Source of the DNA: Bradyrhizobium sp. 21
GTDB lineage: Bacteria > Pseudomonadota > Alphaproteobacteria > Rhizobiales > Xanthobacteraceae
NCBI RefSeq assembly: GCF_023073335.1
Contig: NZ_JADPJG010000003.1
Span: forward strand, 409,789-473,788
DNA length: 64,000 nt
Reading direction: 5' to 3'
Of this stretch, positions 27,900-35,536 are shown one piece after another (the stretch's first letter is position 1; the number at the start of each line of letters is the position of its first letter). The position numbers were made by a program, and so were the translations under genes. The notes below the pieces were generated by a model. That model searched no databases and was not told where the DNA came from. It saw nothing but the letters and a program-made list of their open reading frames with translations.

Positions 27900-29009
27900 A
27901 TGTCCAAGCCGCTGATCTCCGCTCTGGCCCAGTTCGCGGCCGCCACGGCCGGCCGCAACATGACCAAGGCGGCCTATGTGGCAGTCGGCGTCGGCGTGCT
28001 CGGCATGGTGCTGCTGACGGTCAACCCGGCCTATGAGACGGCGCATCGTTGGGTCGATGCCCTGCTGTGGACCTGCCTCGTCTACTTCGTGTTCGAATGG
28101 GTGGTCCGGCTGCGCCACATGGCGCGACAGGGGCGCCTTGCACTCTACATGTCCTCCTCTGCCGGGCTGGTCGATGCCCTCGGCGCGCTCGCCGTACCGG
28201 TCGCGCTGATTGTCGGCGTCGAGCCGAAGACGGCCTGGCTGCTCAGCGTGCTCTGGGTGCTGAAGGTGGTGCCCGGCATTCCCGGCCTGCGGCAGCTTCG
28301 CCGCGTGCTGGTGCTGGAATCGGGGCCGCTGGTCAGCGTGCTCGTGATCTTCCTGATGGTGGTCTTCCTGGCCTCGGTCGCCGAATATTTCCTGGAGCGG
28401 GACGTACAGCCCCAGACCTTCGGCAGCGTGCCGGCCGCGCTGTGGTGGGCCGTCGCAACCTTGACGACCACCGGCTATGGCGATGTCGTGCCAGTGACGC
28501 CGCTGGGCCGCATGGTGGCCGCGCTGGTGATGATCTCTGGCCTCGGCGTGTTCGGCCTCTGGACCGGTATTCTGGCGACCGGCTTTGCCGCAGAGACCCG
28601 GCGCGACAACTTCCTCAAGACCTGGGAATCCGTCAGCAAGGTACCGTTCTTCGCAGCGCTTGGACCGGCGGCCATCGCCGACGTCACCCACATGCTGCGG
28701 ACCATGGAGCTGCCGGCGCGCACCATGATCATCCGCAAGGGTGCGCAGGGCGACTGCATGTATTTCATCGCCGCTGGCGAGGTCGAGGTCGACCTGCCCG
28801 GCAAGAAGGTGCAGCTCGGCGACGGCGCCTTCTTCGGCGAGATGGCGCTGCTCGGCAACAATTTGCGCGGCGCCAATGTCTCGACCACCAAGGTGTCGCG
28901 GCTCCTGGTGCTCGACCTCGTCGACTTTCGCGTGCTGATGGCGCGGCACCCGGATCTCGCCGAGACCATCGATGCCGAGGCCAAGCGCCGCACGCTCGAA
29001 AACAGATAA
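27900..29009 (+). CDS. Cyclic-nucleotide-gated potassium channel, MlotiK1-like
   Basis: A 369-residue channel subunit. Six hydrophobic helices span roughly residues 20-225, with the potassium selectivity filter TTTGYGDVVP at about 190. The C-terminal cyclic-nucleotide-binding domain (about 245-365) has the phosphate-binding cassette FFGEMALLGNNLRGANVS, including the arginine that contacts the cyclic phosphate in MlotiK1. Size and layout match MlotiK1 of Mesorhizobium loti, a tetrameric channel opened by cAMP. The S4-like segment is only weakly charged, so voltage gating is unlikely. It is followed after 12 bases by a crotonase. Confidence 0.92.
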   Translation: MSKPLISALAQFAAATAGRNMTKAAYVAVGVGVLGMVLLTVNPAYETAHRWVDALLWTCLVYFVFEWVVRLRHMARQGRLALYMSSSAGLVDALGALAVPVALIVGVEPKTAWLLSVLWVLKVVPGIPGLRQLRRVLVLESGPLVSVLVIFLMVVFLASVAEYFLERDVQPQTFGSVPAALWWAVATLTTTGYGDVVPVTPLGRMVAALVMISGLGVFGLWTGILATGFAAETRRDNFLKTWESVSKVPFFAALGPAAIADVTHMLRTMELPARTMIIRKGAQGDCMYFIAAGEVEVDLPGKKVQLGDGAFFGEMALLGNNLRGANVSTTKVSRLLVLDLVDFRVLMARHPDLAETIDAEAKRRTLENR

Positions 29010-29021
29010 AAGGAGACAAGG

Positions 29022-29807
29022 ATGTCGGACACAGCCGACGCGGCCTCTGGCCCGGTGCTCGAAATCACGGGTGCACGCGCCACCATCCGCCTGAACCGCC
29101 CCAAACATCTGAACCGGCTCCAGGCCGAGGATCTCGGCGAGCTGGTAAACTTGTTCGACCGGATCGAGGGCGATTCCGATATCCGTGTGCTGGTGTTGAC
29201 CGGCACCGGGCGGGCCTTCTCGGCAGGCTATGACCTCAACTCGGTCGCCGAGCGCGCGGTCAGCGCGAACGAGCAGCAGAGCGCGGGCTCCGCCTTCGAA
29301 GTGGTGGTCAACCGGCTGGAGGATTTGGGCGTACCGACGATCTGCCGGCTCAACGGTGGCGTCTATGGCGGCTCGACCGACCTCGCGCTCGCCTGCGATT
29401 TCCGCATCGGCGTCGACACCGCCGAGATGTTCATGCCGGCGGCGCGGCTCGGGCTGCATTATTACCGCAGTGGCATCAAACGCTACGTGACCCGGCTGGG
29501 CGTCGACAATGCGAAGAAGCTGTTTCTCACCGCGCAGAAGATCACCGCGCCGGAGATGCTGCGGATCGGCTACCTCACCGCCATGGTGCCGGAGGAGACG
29601 CTCGACGAGGAGGTCGACAAGCTCGCCAACATCCTCGCCGGAAACGCGCCGCAGGCGATGCGCGGCATGAAGCGTGCGATCAACGAATTCGCCCGCGGCG
29701 AACTCGACGAGCGCGCCGCCGACCAGCGCCACCGCGACAGCATGCGCGGCGAAGAGATCAAAGAAGGCATCAAGGCGTTCGCCGAGAAGCGAGCGCCGAG
29801 GTTTTGA
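29022..29807 (+). CDS. Enoyl-CoA hydratase/isomerase family protein
   Basis: A 261-residue crotonase. The oxyanion-hole motifs FSAGYDLNSV and YGGSTDLALACDFRIG are present, though the second has S-T-D in place of the commoner G-x-x-L acidic pattern. It may hydrate or isomerise an enoyl-CoA; the substrate is unknown. It begins 12 bases after the potassium-channel gene behind AAAAGGAGACA and is likely co-transcribed with it, with no obvious functional link. Confidence 0.87.
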   Translation: MSDTADAASGPVLEITGARATIRLNRPKHLNRLQAEDLGELVNLFDRIEGDSDIRVLVLTGTGRAFSAGYDLNSVAERAVSANEQQSAGSAFEVVVNRLEDLGVPTICRLNGGVYGGSTDLALACDFRIGVDTAEMFMPAARLGLHYYRSGIKRYVTRLGVDNAKKLFLTAQKITAPEMLRIGYLTAMVPEETLDEEVDKLANILAGNAPQAMRGMKRAINEFARGELDERAADQRHRDSMRGEEIKEGIKAFAEKRAPRF

Positions 29808-29810
29808 CGC

Positions 29811-30244
29811 TCAGCCTCGCTTCGACCGCATCGCGCGGACCGCGTGAGCCGCGGGTCTCGCGCCAGCGCCTGATAGCGGCTGCTGTCGACGGCGTAGATG
29901 GCGATCCGTCCCTCGCCATCGGCATGAACACCCCAGCCGAAGCGCTTGCCGAGGCTTGACGCTCGCATGCACGCCTGCCCGCGGGAGAAGAATGTTGCAC
30001 GGGCCAGGTTGCGCTCCTTCTTCGAGGCTTTCGCGTCGAGCTCGCGGCCCGCCGCGGACGTCGCGAAGATCACATCGTCGGACGTGTATTTGTAGGGCGC
30101 CTTCGCGACCATCGCATATTGCAGGCCCGCCACGGTCGGCTTTCCCGCGCGCAGCGGCGGTTTCTCGCCGGTCCGCGCAGGACAATCTTCAGCGACCTGG
30201 ATGAAAGTGTCGGCGAGGTTGGTCGTGTGCAGCGGTTTCGTCAT
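29811..30244 (-). pseudogene. DUF6157 family gene with a probable one-base frameshift near its 3' end
   Basis: From ATG 30244 the frame reads MTKPLHTTNLADTFIQVAED and continues through FFSRGQACMRASSLGKRFGWGVHADGEGRIAIYAVDS, matching DUF6157, a family of about 140 residues. After RDPRLTR the expected ending VRAMRSKRG plus stop is found in another frame (TGA at 29813-29811). The distance is 434 bases, one short of 145 codons, so one G seems missing in the ACGCGGTCC run around 29845. Read as is, the protein would run on to 29570, antisense to the crotonase gene. Either a recent mutation or a sequencing error. Confidence 0.7.
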
Positions 30245-30260
30245 TTGTAGCCTGGATCGT

Positions 30261-30905
30261 TCAACCGCTCGCAGCAGCGGCATGCTGCGCCGCCATCTCA
30301 TCGTCGGCCGCATTAATGCGCTGGAACGCCGGTCGCGAGGTCATGCGTTCAGCATAGCGGACAAAGACGTCCTTCTTCGGCACAATACCGAACATCATCG
30401 TCCAGCTGAAAGCAACGCCCCACAGCACATCCGCGGCCGTCATGCGTTCGCCGAGCAGATACGGCCCCTTCGACAGCTGCGCCTCGAGCGCGCCCAGCAT
30501 GGTGTCGTAGTCGGCATACGGCGACTGCGTGATCGGCGCCGGCTCGCGCTGCATGAATTTGTCGATCAGGGCCGGCTCGAACGAGGCGCCGTAATAGGCG
30601 ATCCAGCGCAGGTATGGACCGCGCAGCGGATCGTTCAGTGCGGGCGTCAGCCCGGCCTTTGGGAAGAGATCGGCGAGATAGATGGTGATCGCGACCTGCT
30701 CGGTGACCAGCGCCTCGCCGTGACGGATTGCCGGCACCTTGCCGAGCGGATTGATGGCGAGATAGGCCGATTTGCGCTGCTCGCCGGCCTTCATGTTGAG
30801 GACATGGAGATCATAGGGCGCGCCCAGTTCCTCCAGCAGCACCCGCGTGCCGGTGGCGCGGCTTTGCGGCGAATAATACAGCGTGATGCGGTGCGGATCG
30901 GTCAT
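30261..30905 (-). CDS. Glutathione S-transferase
   Basis: A 214-residue classical bacterial GST: N-terminal thioredoxin fold (ITLYYSPQSRATGTRVLLEELGAPYDLHVL), the cis-proline glutathione site NPLGKVPAIRHGEALVTEQVAI, and a helical C-terminal domain with ERMTAADVLWG. It probably conjugates glutathione to electrophiles in the cytoplasm. It is divergent from a WYL regulator at 30989, with a perfect inverted repeat between them, so it is likely that regulator's target. The DUF6157 gene lies downstream. Confidence 0.9.
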   Translation of the reverse strand: MTDPHRITLYYSPQSRATGTRVLLEELGAPYDLHVLNMKAGEQRKSAYLAINPLGKVPAIRHGEALVTEQVAITIYLADLFPKAGLTPALNDPLRGPYLRWIAYYGASFEPALIDKFMQREPAPITQSPYADYDTMLGALEAQLSKGPYLLGERMTAADVLWGVAFSWTMMFGIVPKKDVFVRYAERMTSRPAFQRINAADDEMAAQHAAAASG

Positions 30906-30950
30906 GGCAGGTCTCCATCTGGCCGGCTGGCGATGGCGTTGTAGCGGACC

Positions 30951-30975
30951 ATACCTGACATCTTGTGTCAGGTAT
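30951..30975. promoter_or_regulatory. Perfect inverted repeat ATACCTGACA-N5-TGTCAGGTAT
   Basis: Ten-base arms are exactly complementary with five bases (TCTTG) between, in the 83-bp gap between the GST gene and the divergent WYL regulator gene. The inner half-site CTGACA/TGTCAG is shared with the operators at 23154 and 23450. It ends 13 bases before the regulator's ATG, suiting autoregulation. Confidence 0.75.
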
Positions 30976-30988
30976 GATTTAGTGAATC

Positions 30989-31969
30989 ATGCGCGCGAGC
31001 CGGATGCTGTCGATCCTCACCACCCTCCAGGCCAAGGGGCAGGTCACCGCGCCCGAGCTCGCGGAGGCGTGCGAGGTCTCGGTGCGCATGATCTACCGCG
31101 ACATCGACGCGCTCGCGGCCTCCGGCGTCCCCGTCTATGCCGACCGCGGCGCGGAAGGCGGCTATCGCCTGCTCGACGGCTATCGCGTGCGGCTGAACGG
31201 TCTGTCACAGAGCGAGGCGGGAGCGCTGTTCCTGACCGGATTGCCGGGTCCGGCCGCGGCGCTCGGGCTCGATGCCGCGATGATCGCCGCGCAGAACAAG
31301 CTGATGGCGGCGCTGCCCGTCCACCTGCGCCAGGATGCCAGCCGGATGCAGGAGCGCTTTCATCTGGACGCGCCAGGCTGGTTCGGCGAGGCGGAGGATC
31401 CAAAGCATCTGCGCACCATTGCCGGCGCAGTGCTGCGCGGGTCGCTTATAAAAATCCGATACCAGAGCTGGCGCGCGGAGAAGCAGCGCCGCCTCGCGCC
31501 GCTCGGGCTCGTGCTGAAGGGCGGCAGCTGGTATCTCGCAGGTTTAGTCGACGCCAGCGTGCGCACCTATCGCGTCGCGCGTGTGCTAGACTGCACGGCA
31601 CTCGACGATCGCTTCGAGCGTCCCGCCGATTTCGACCTCGCCGGCTATTGGCGAGACGCAACGCTGCGCCTCGAAGCCGAGATGCATCCCAATATCGCAA
31701 TCGTCCGGCTGTCGCCGTTCGGCGTGAAACTGCTCGATGCATTGAGCCAGCCTTACGTCAGGGCGCGCACGCAACTCGACGAGAACCCCGATGCGGATGG
31801 CTGGCGCATCGCCAGAGTGCCGACCGGCAAGACCTCATGGCATGCCGCGGCTGAATTGTTGCGGCTCGGGCCCGAGGCCGAAGTGCTGGAGCCGGCCGAC
31901 CTGCGCGAGAAGATGGCGGAGCTGACGCAGGCGATGGCCGCGCGCTATCGAGCGGCGCGAAAAGCCTGA
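30989..31969 (+). CDS. YafY-type HTH-WYL transcriptional regulator
   Basis: A 326-residue regulator: HTH_11 domain (RMLSILTTLQAKGQVTAPELAEACEVSVRMIYRDIDAL), then a WYL domain (GSLIKIRYQSWRAEKQRRLAPLG, SWYLAGLVDASVRTYRVARV) and a C-terminal WCX-type extension. It probably controls the divergent GST gene through the 30951-30975 repeat. It is a full-length member, unlike the shorter paralogue at 23517. Confidence 0.92.
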   Translation: MRASRMLSILTTLQAKGQVTAPELAEACEVSVRMIYRDIDALAASGVPVYADRGAEGGYRLLDGYRVRLNGLSQSEAGALFLTGLPGPAAALGLDAAMIAAQNKLMAALPVHLRQDASRMQERFHLDAPGWFGEAEDPKHLRTIAGAVLRGSLIKIRYQSWRAEKQRRLAPLGLVLKGGSWYLAGLVDASVRTYRVARVLDCTALDDRFERPADFDLAGYWRDATLRLEAEMHPNIAIVRLSPFGVKLLDALSQPYVRARTQLDENPDADGWRIARVPTGKTSWHAAAELLRLGPEAEVLEPADLREKMAELTQAMAARYRAARKA

Positions 31970-32107
31970 CGGCGGCGCATTCTGCCGCGACCGACGAAAC
32001 ACTCCTGAAACACGATTCCCGCTTCGCGCCGTGAACGCGTTCGCATCTCGGCCCGACCGAAGAAGCAGGGACACAACAACGGCTTCGCGCCACACTGGAG
32101 AATGAAG

Positions 32108-32341
32108 ATGTTTCGTAAGCTTGCACTTGGTCTGATCGCCGCCGGCTCGCTCGGTGCTGCCGCTCTCGCGCCCACCGCGGCTTCAGCCCACGGCTTCCAT
32201 CATCACTGGGGTCCCGGCTGGGGCTTTGGCGGCATCTACGTCAACACCGGCGTCAACAATTGCTACCAGGAGCGCGTCATCCAGACCCGCCACGGCCTGC
32301 GCGTACGCGTGGTGAATGTCTGCGCATACGGGATTTACTGA
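32108..32341 (+). CDS. Small secreted glycine/histidine-rich protein
   Basis: A 77-residue protein with a clear signal peptide (FRKLALGLIAAGSLGAAALAPTAASA) and a short mature part GFHHHWGPGWGFGGIYVN followed by two cysteines (NNCYQERV, VNVCAYG). The HHH and W/G-rich segment might bind metal, but no family function is known to me. ATG 32108 is preferred over 32102 because GGAG sits 7 bases upstream. A long hairpin follows. Confidence 0.75.
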   Translation: MFRKLALGLIAAGSLGAAALAPTAASAHGFHHHWGPGWGFGGIYVNTGVNNCYQERVIQTRHGLRVRVVNVCAYGIY

Positions 32342-32357
32342 TATTTCACCTTCACGA

Positions 32358-32390
32358 CGAAGCTCCGGTCGCCCCGCGACCGGAGCTTCG
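32358..32390. terminator. Strong hairpin between convergent genes
   Basis: CGAAGCTCCGGTCGC (32358-32372) and GCGACCGGAGCTTCG (32376-32390) form a perfect 15-bp stem with a CCC loop, 17 bases after the small secreted protein gene and before the convergent desaturase. There is no U-tract on either strand, so it may act as a 3' stabiliser or a weak terminator. Confidence 0.6.
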
Positions 32391-32415
32391 CGTTGGCTCA
32401 AGCGGATTTCTAGAG

Positions 32416-33363
32416 TTAGCCGATTTGCCGCTGCCGGCGAAACCAGGCCCAGGTCTCGCGCGTCGTTTGAATGTAGCCGCGGCCGCGATAGACGATCTCG
32501 CCGTCGACGATCTCGTTCAGCTTCGGCAGCGCGTGAAAGGGGATCGAGGGATAGGCATGGTGCTCGACGTGATAGGGCATGTTCCACGTGAACCATTTGA
32601 CGATCGCACCGGTGTAGGTCGTGCGGGTGTTCTCGAAAGCGCTGCGGGTGCGCTCGCAGCCGGTGTGCTCGGCATAGAGATAGGGCCGCAGGAAGAATTG
32701 CCCGACCAGCACCGGAACGACCCAGACCCAGAGCAGCAGCGCCGACGAGAACCATAACGACAGCACAAGCAGCAGCACATAGAATGCGACATAGGCACGC
32801 GCTTCGGTCACGATGGTCGGGCGCCTGTTCTCGGGAATCCAGGGCACGACGACCTTGCCGGTGACGGCGTGGCCGAGCATCAGCCAGAGGCGGCCGGCGA
32901 CCTGAAGCAGGCCGCTATAGGCGAGCGCGAGCTGCGTGGCGGATTTGGGCTTCACGCCGACGACCAGCTCCGGATCCTTGTCCGGATCCTGGGTGTATCG
33001 GTGATGGTCCCAATGGAACAGGCAGTAATATTCGTAGGGCAATCCGATGATGAAGCCCGAGAGATAGCCGACCACGAGGTTGAGCCTGCGGCTTTTGAAC
33101 GCGGTCTTGTGCGCCGTCTCGTGCACCGCCATGAACAGGAAGGCGACGAAATAGCCCTGCACGGCCACCAGCGGCAGCGCCCAGAGCACGCCGTAGGTCG
33201 CGATAACCTTCCAGATCAGCGCGCCGACCAGCATGATCACGCCGTAATGGCAGAGGCTGCGCGTGGCGCCCTGGACATTGGAGCGGGCCGACAATTCGCG
33301 CAGCATCGACGGTGACAGCGGCTTCAGGCGGTGACCGGACTCTGAAACGGTTGCGTCAGTCAT
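32416..33363 (-). CDS. Fatty acid desaturase family protein
   Basis: A 315-residue membrane-bound di-iron desaturase/hydroxylase. All three histidine boxes are present: HETAH near residue 78, HWDHH near 116 and HVEHH near 264, separated by hydrophobic helices. It inserts a double bond or hydroxyl into a lipid or related substrate using O2; the substrate is unknown and could be a carotenoid or sphingolipid-like molecule. It starts 13 bases after the upstream MetX-like gene stop, with GGAGG in the gap, so the two are one operon. Confidence 0.9.
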   Translation of the reverse strand: MTDATVSESGHRLKPLSPSMLRELSARSNVQGATRSLCHYGVIMLVGALIWKVIATYGVLWALPLVAVQGYFVAFLFMAVHETAHKTAFKSRRLNLVVGYLSGFIIGLPYEYYCLFHWDHHRYTQDPDKDPELVVGVKPKSATQLALAYSGLLQVAGRLWLMLGHAVTGKVVVPWIPENRRPTIVTEARAYVAFYVLLLVLSLWFSSALLLWVWVVPVLVGQFFLRPYLYAEHTGCERTRSAFENTRTTYTGAIVKWFTWNMPYHVEHHAYPSIPFHALPKLNEIVDGEIVYRGRGYIQTTRETWAWFRRQRQIG

Positions 33364-33376
33364 GATCGGATGCCTC

Positions 33377-34393
33377 CTACTTGCCGAGAAGCTCTGCGAT
33401 CTCGGCCTTGAGGAAGGCCTGATCGCGCGGATTGTTGACGGGGTTGCCGGCGCGATGGCCGTGCAGCGAGGGGATCGGATGCAGCACCGCGGATTTCGCG
33501 TTGACCAGCCGGCCGAGTTCGTCCTCGTTGTCGCGGACGTCGAAATAGCGGTCGGTCGCGCCCGGCATCAGCAACATGTGCGCCTTGATCTCACCGAGCG
33601 CGCGATCGAAATCGCCGTCGAAGATGGCGCAGCGGCTGACGTCGCCGTTCTGCCAGATGCCGATCTGCGCCAGCAGATCGTTGGCGTCGCGTCGCGCGAA
33701 CGCCGCGTCCCAGGCGCGGACGAGATAGTCCTCCAGCGAGGCGAAACCCGCCTCGCGCCAGAGCTCATCGCGGTAGAAGCCGTGAGACATCGCCCAACCG
33801 GCATAGACGCGCCCCATGGCGCGATAGCCGGCAACGGGCCTCTCGACGAAGCGGCCGTCGCGGAAGGCGGGATCGCCGGTCAGCGCGGCCTTCGCGCCTT
33901 CGAGGAAGACGTGATTGTATGGCGCGCAACGGGCACTGCCGCAGACGACCGCTGCGCGCTCGACCATATTGGGGTGTAGTGCCGCCCAGTGATAGGCCTG
34001 CATGCCGCCCATCGACCAGCCATAGACGAGGGCAAGTTTTGCGATGCCGAACCGCTCGGCGAGCAGCCGGTGCTGGATGGCTATCGCATCGTGATAGGTC
34101 ACCATCGGGAACGGCGGCGCGGTATTCGACGGCGAGGACGACAGGCCGTTGCCGAACAGGTTCGGGATGATGATGAAATAGCGCGTGGAGTCGAGCACGC
34201 CGTCGCGGCCGATCAGCCACTCGGTGTCAAAATGCTGCGCGCTGAACGAGGTCGGATAGAGAATGACGTTGTCCCTGGCCGGGCTCAACGTGCCGTAGGT
34301 CTCGTAGGCGAGCTTGAGGGAAGGGAAGACGGCGCCGGACTGCAGCGTGACGTCGCCGGCCTCGAAAATCTCGTAGTCACGCTCCGCCGTCAT
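33377..34393 (-). CDS. Alpha/beta hydrolase of the homoserine O-acetyltransferase (MetX) group
   Basis: A 338-residue alpha/beta hydrolase. The N-terminus (GAVFPSLKLAYETYGTLSPARDNVILYPTSFS), the nucleophile elbow GWSMGGMQAYHWA near 123 and the C-terminal histidine in PSLHGHRAGNP resemble MetX-type acyltransferases, but it is shorter and lacks clear homoserine-site assignments. Co-transcription with a desaturase argues against a plain methionine role. The start is ATG 34393; the frame extends upstream without ribosome-site support. A TGTACT-TAT-AGTACA palindrome lies about 100 bases upstream. Confidence 0.82.
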   Translation of the reverse strand: MTAERDYEIFEAGDVTLQSGAVFPSLKLAYETYGTLSPARDNVILYPTSFSAQHFDTEWLIGRDGVLDSTRYFIIIPNLFGNGLSSSPSNTAPPFPMVTYHDAIAIQHRLLAERFGIAKLALVYGWSMGGMQAYHWAALHPNMVERAAVVCGSARCAPYNHVFLEGAKAALTGDPAFRDGRFVERPVAGYRAMGRVYAGWAMSHGFYRDELWREAGFASLEDYLVRAWDAAFARRDANDLLAQIGIWQNGDVSRCAIFDGDFDRALGEIKAHMLLMPGATDRYFDVRDNEDELGRLVNAKSAVLHPIPSLHGHRAGNPVNNPRDQAFLKAEIAELLGK

Positions 34394-34493
34394 GCGTCCA
34401 ATTCCCGCTCGCGCGGCAAGCGCGCCGCTGAAACGGCGATGCATCGATCATGCCGGTCCCGCAGACGCACCGTTGCGTCACGCTTAATAACTG

Positions 34494-34508
34494 TACTTAT
34501 AGTACATT
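34494..34508. promoter_or_regulatory. Palindrome TGTACT-TAT-AGTACA upstream of the hydrolase-desaturase operon
   Basis: Perfect 6-3-6 symmetry in an AT-rich patch between the upstream MBL gene's 3' end (34547) and the hydrolase gene (start 34393), both on the minus strand. It may be an operator or part of the promoter of the two-gene operon. No regulator is adjacent. Confidence 0.4.
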
Positions 34509-34546
34509 TATAGCGGACCAGCAAGGTGAATCCGATCGCGCGCGAC

Positions 34547-35356
34547 TCAGGCGATGGCCGCGATGTATCGCTCGACCGACGCCGCGAACGCGATCTTGGC
34601 CGCTTTGGCGATGTTGCGGCCCCACCAGGCGCCGTAGATGCGGTCGAAGGCGAGCGGCTCGACGGCGGCCGCGATCCGCCGCACCGCGGCGGCGTTGAGT
34701 GGCATGTAATTCGGATAGGAGTACATGAAGCTGACGAAGCGGCGGTCCATCGTCACCTGCGCGATATCGCCGGTGAGCAGCGCACCCCTGCCGTCCGCAC
34801 CGCGCGCATGGTGAAGCATGGTGGCGCCCGCGAAATGACCGCCGGTGCGCAGGAGCAGCAGATCGTCGGAGATGCGATGGCTTTCGCCGGTCCAGTGCAC
34901 GATCGATGAATGCGGACGCGTCACCCATTGGCGATCGTCCGCGTGCAGATAGACCGGGATGCCGCCGAACGCCTCGCTCCAATCGGCCAGCGCGCCATAG
35001 TAATGCGGGTGCGAGATCGCGATCCCCTTCAGCCCGCCAAGCGTTTTGACATGCGCGATCGCTTCCGCCGTCGCCAAAGGCACGCAATCCCACATCATGT
35101 AGCCGTCGGCCAATGGCACCAGCAACGCGCGCTGGCCGATGGCAAAGCTCGGCTCGAGCGCGAGGCCGGCGATGCCGAGATCATCACGCCAGACCACGCG
35201 ATGGCTTTCAGCCAGCGCTTCGCGGGTGAGGAAGGTCTGTCCCTTCCAGTTCACATATTGCCGCTCATCTTCGCAGATTGGGCACGCGGCGGGCGGCTTT
35301 CCGCCGTCCGAAAATTGCGCGCCGCAGGCTTCGCAGGTCCAGAAGGGCATGGCCAT
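34547..35356 (-). CDS. MBL-fold hydrolase with N-terminal rubredoxin-like ribbon
   Basis: A 269-residue protein. Residues 1-40 form a rubredoxin-like four-cysteine ribbon (FWTCEACGAQFSDGGK and ACPICEDERQYV), followed by a metallo-beta-lactamase fold in which the usual HxHxDH is replaced by ISHPHYYGAL, with later GGHFAGATMLHH and LLTGDIAQV. The degenerate first motif suggests altered or single metal binding. Function is unknown. It is divergent from the MFS gene at 35537; ATG 35356 is chosen, with 35350 an alternative. Confidence 0.83.
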   Translation of the reverse strand: MAMPFWTCEACGAQFSDGGKPPAACPICEDERQYVNWKGQTFLTREALAESHRVVWRDDLGIAGLALEPSFAIGQRALLVPLADGYMMWDCVPLATAEAIAHVKTLGGLKGIAISHPHYYGALADWSEAFGGIPVYLHADDRQWVTRPHSSIVHWTGESHRISDDLLLLRTGGHFAGATMLHHARGADGRGALLTGDIAQVTMDRRFVSFMYSYPNYMPLNAAAVRRIAAAVEPLAFDRIYGAWWGRNIAKAAKIAFAASVERYIAAIA

Positions 35357-35536
35357 GATCCAGAAGGAGACCGTAACGGCAATGACATGACATCGCGGTC
35401 CTCCGATCGCAAGTGCGGACGGAACCAACGTGATGAGCGCAGGTTACATTTTGGTCCACCCCCGGGCCACCCGGGCCCGCGATCTCCGCCTCATGCGGGA
35501 TCTCATTCGATCGGCAGCTTCACGTTCAGCGTCTCG

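Noticed and set aside
27456..29732. 758-codon open frame on the minus strand opposite the potassium channel and crotonase genes
   Set aside because: It is the mirror of two well-supported genes in GC-rich DNA, with low-complexity His/Arg/Glu-rich translation and no family match.
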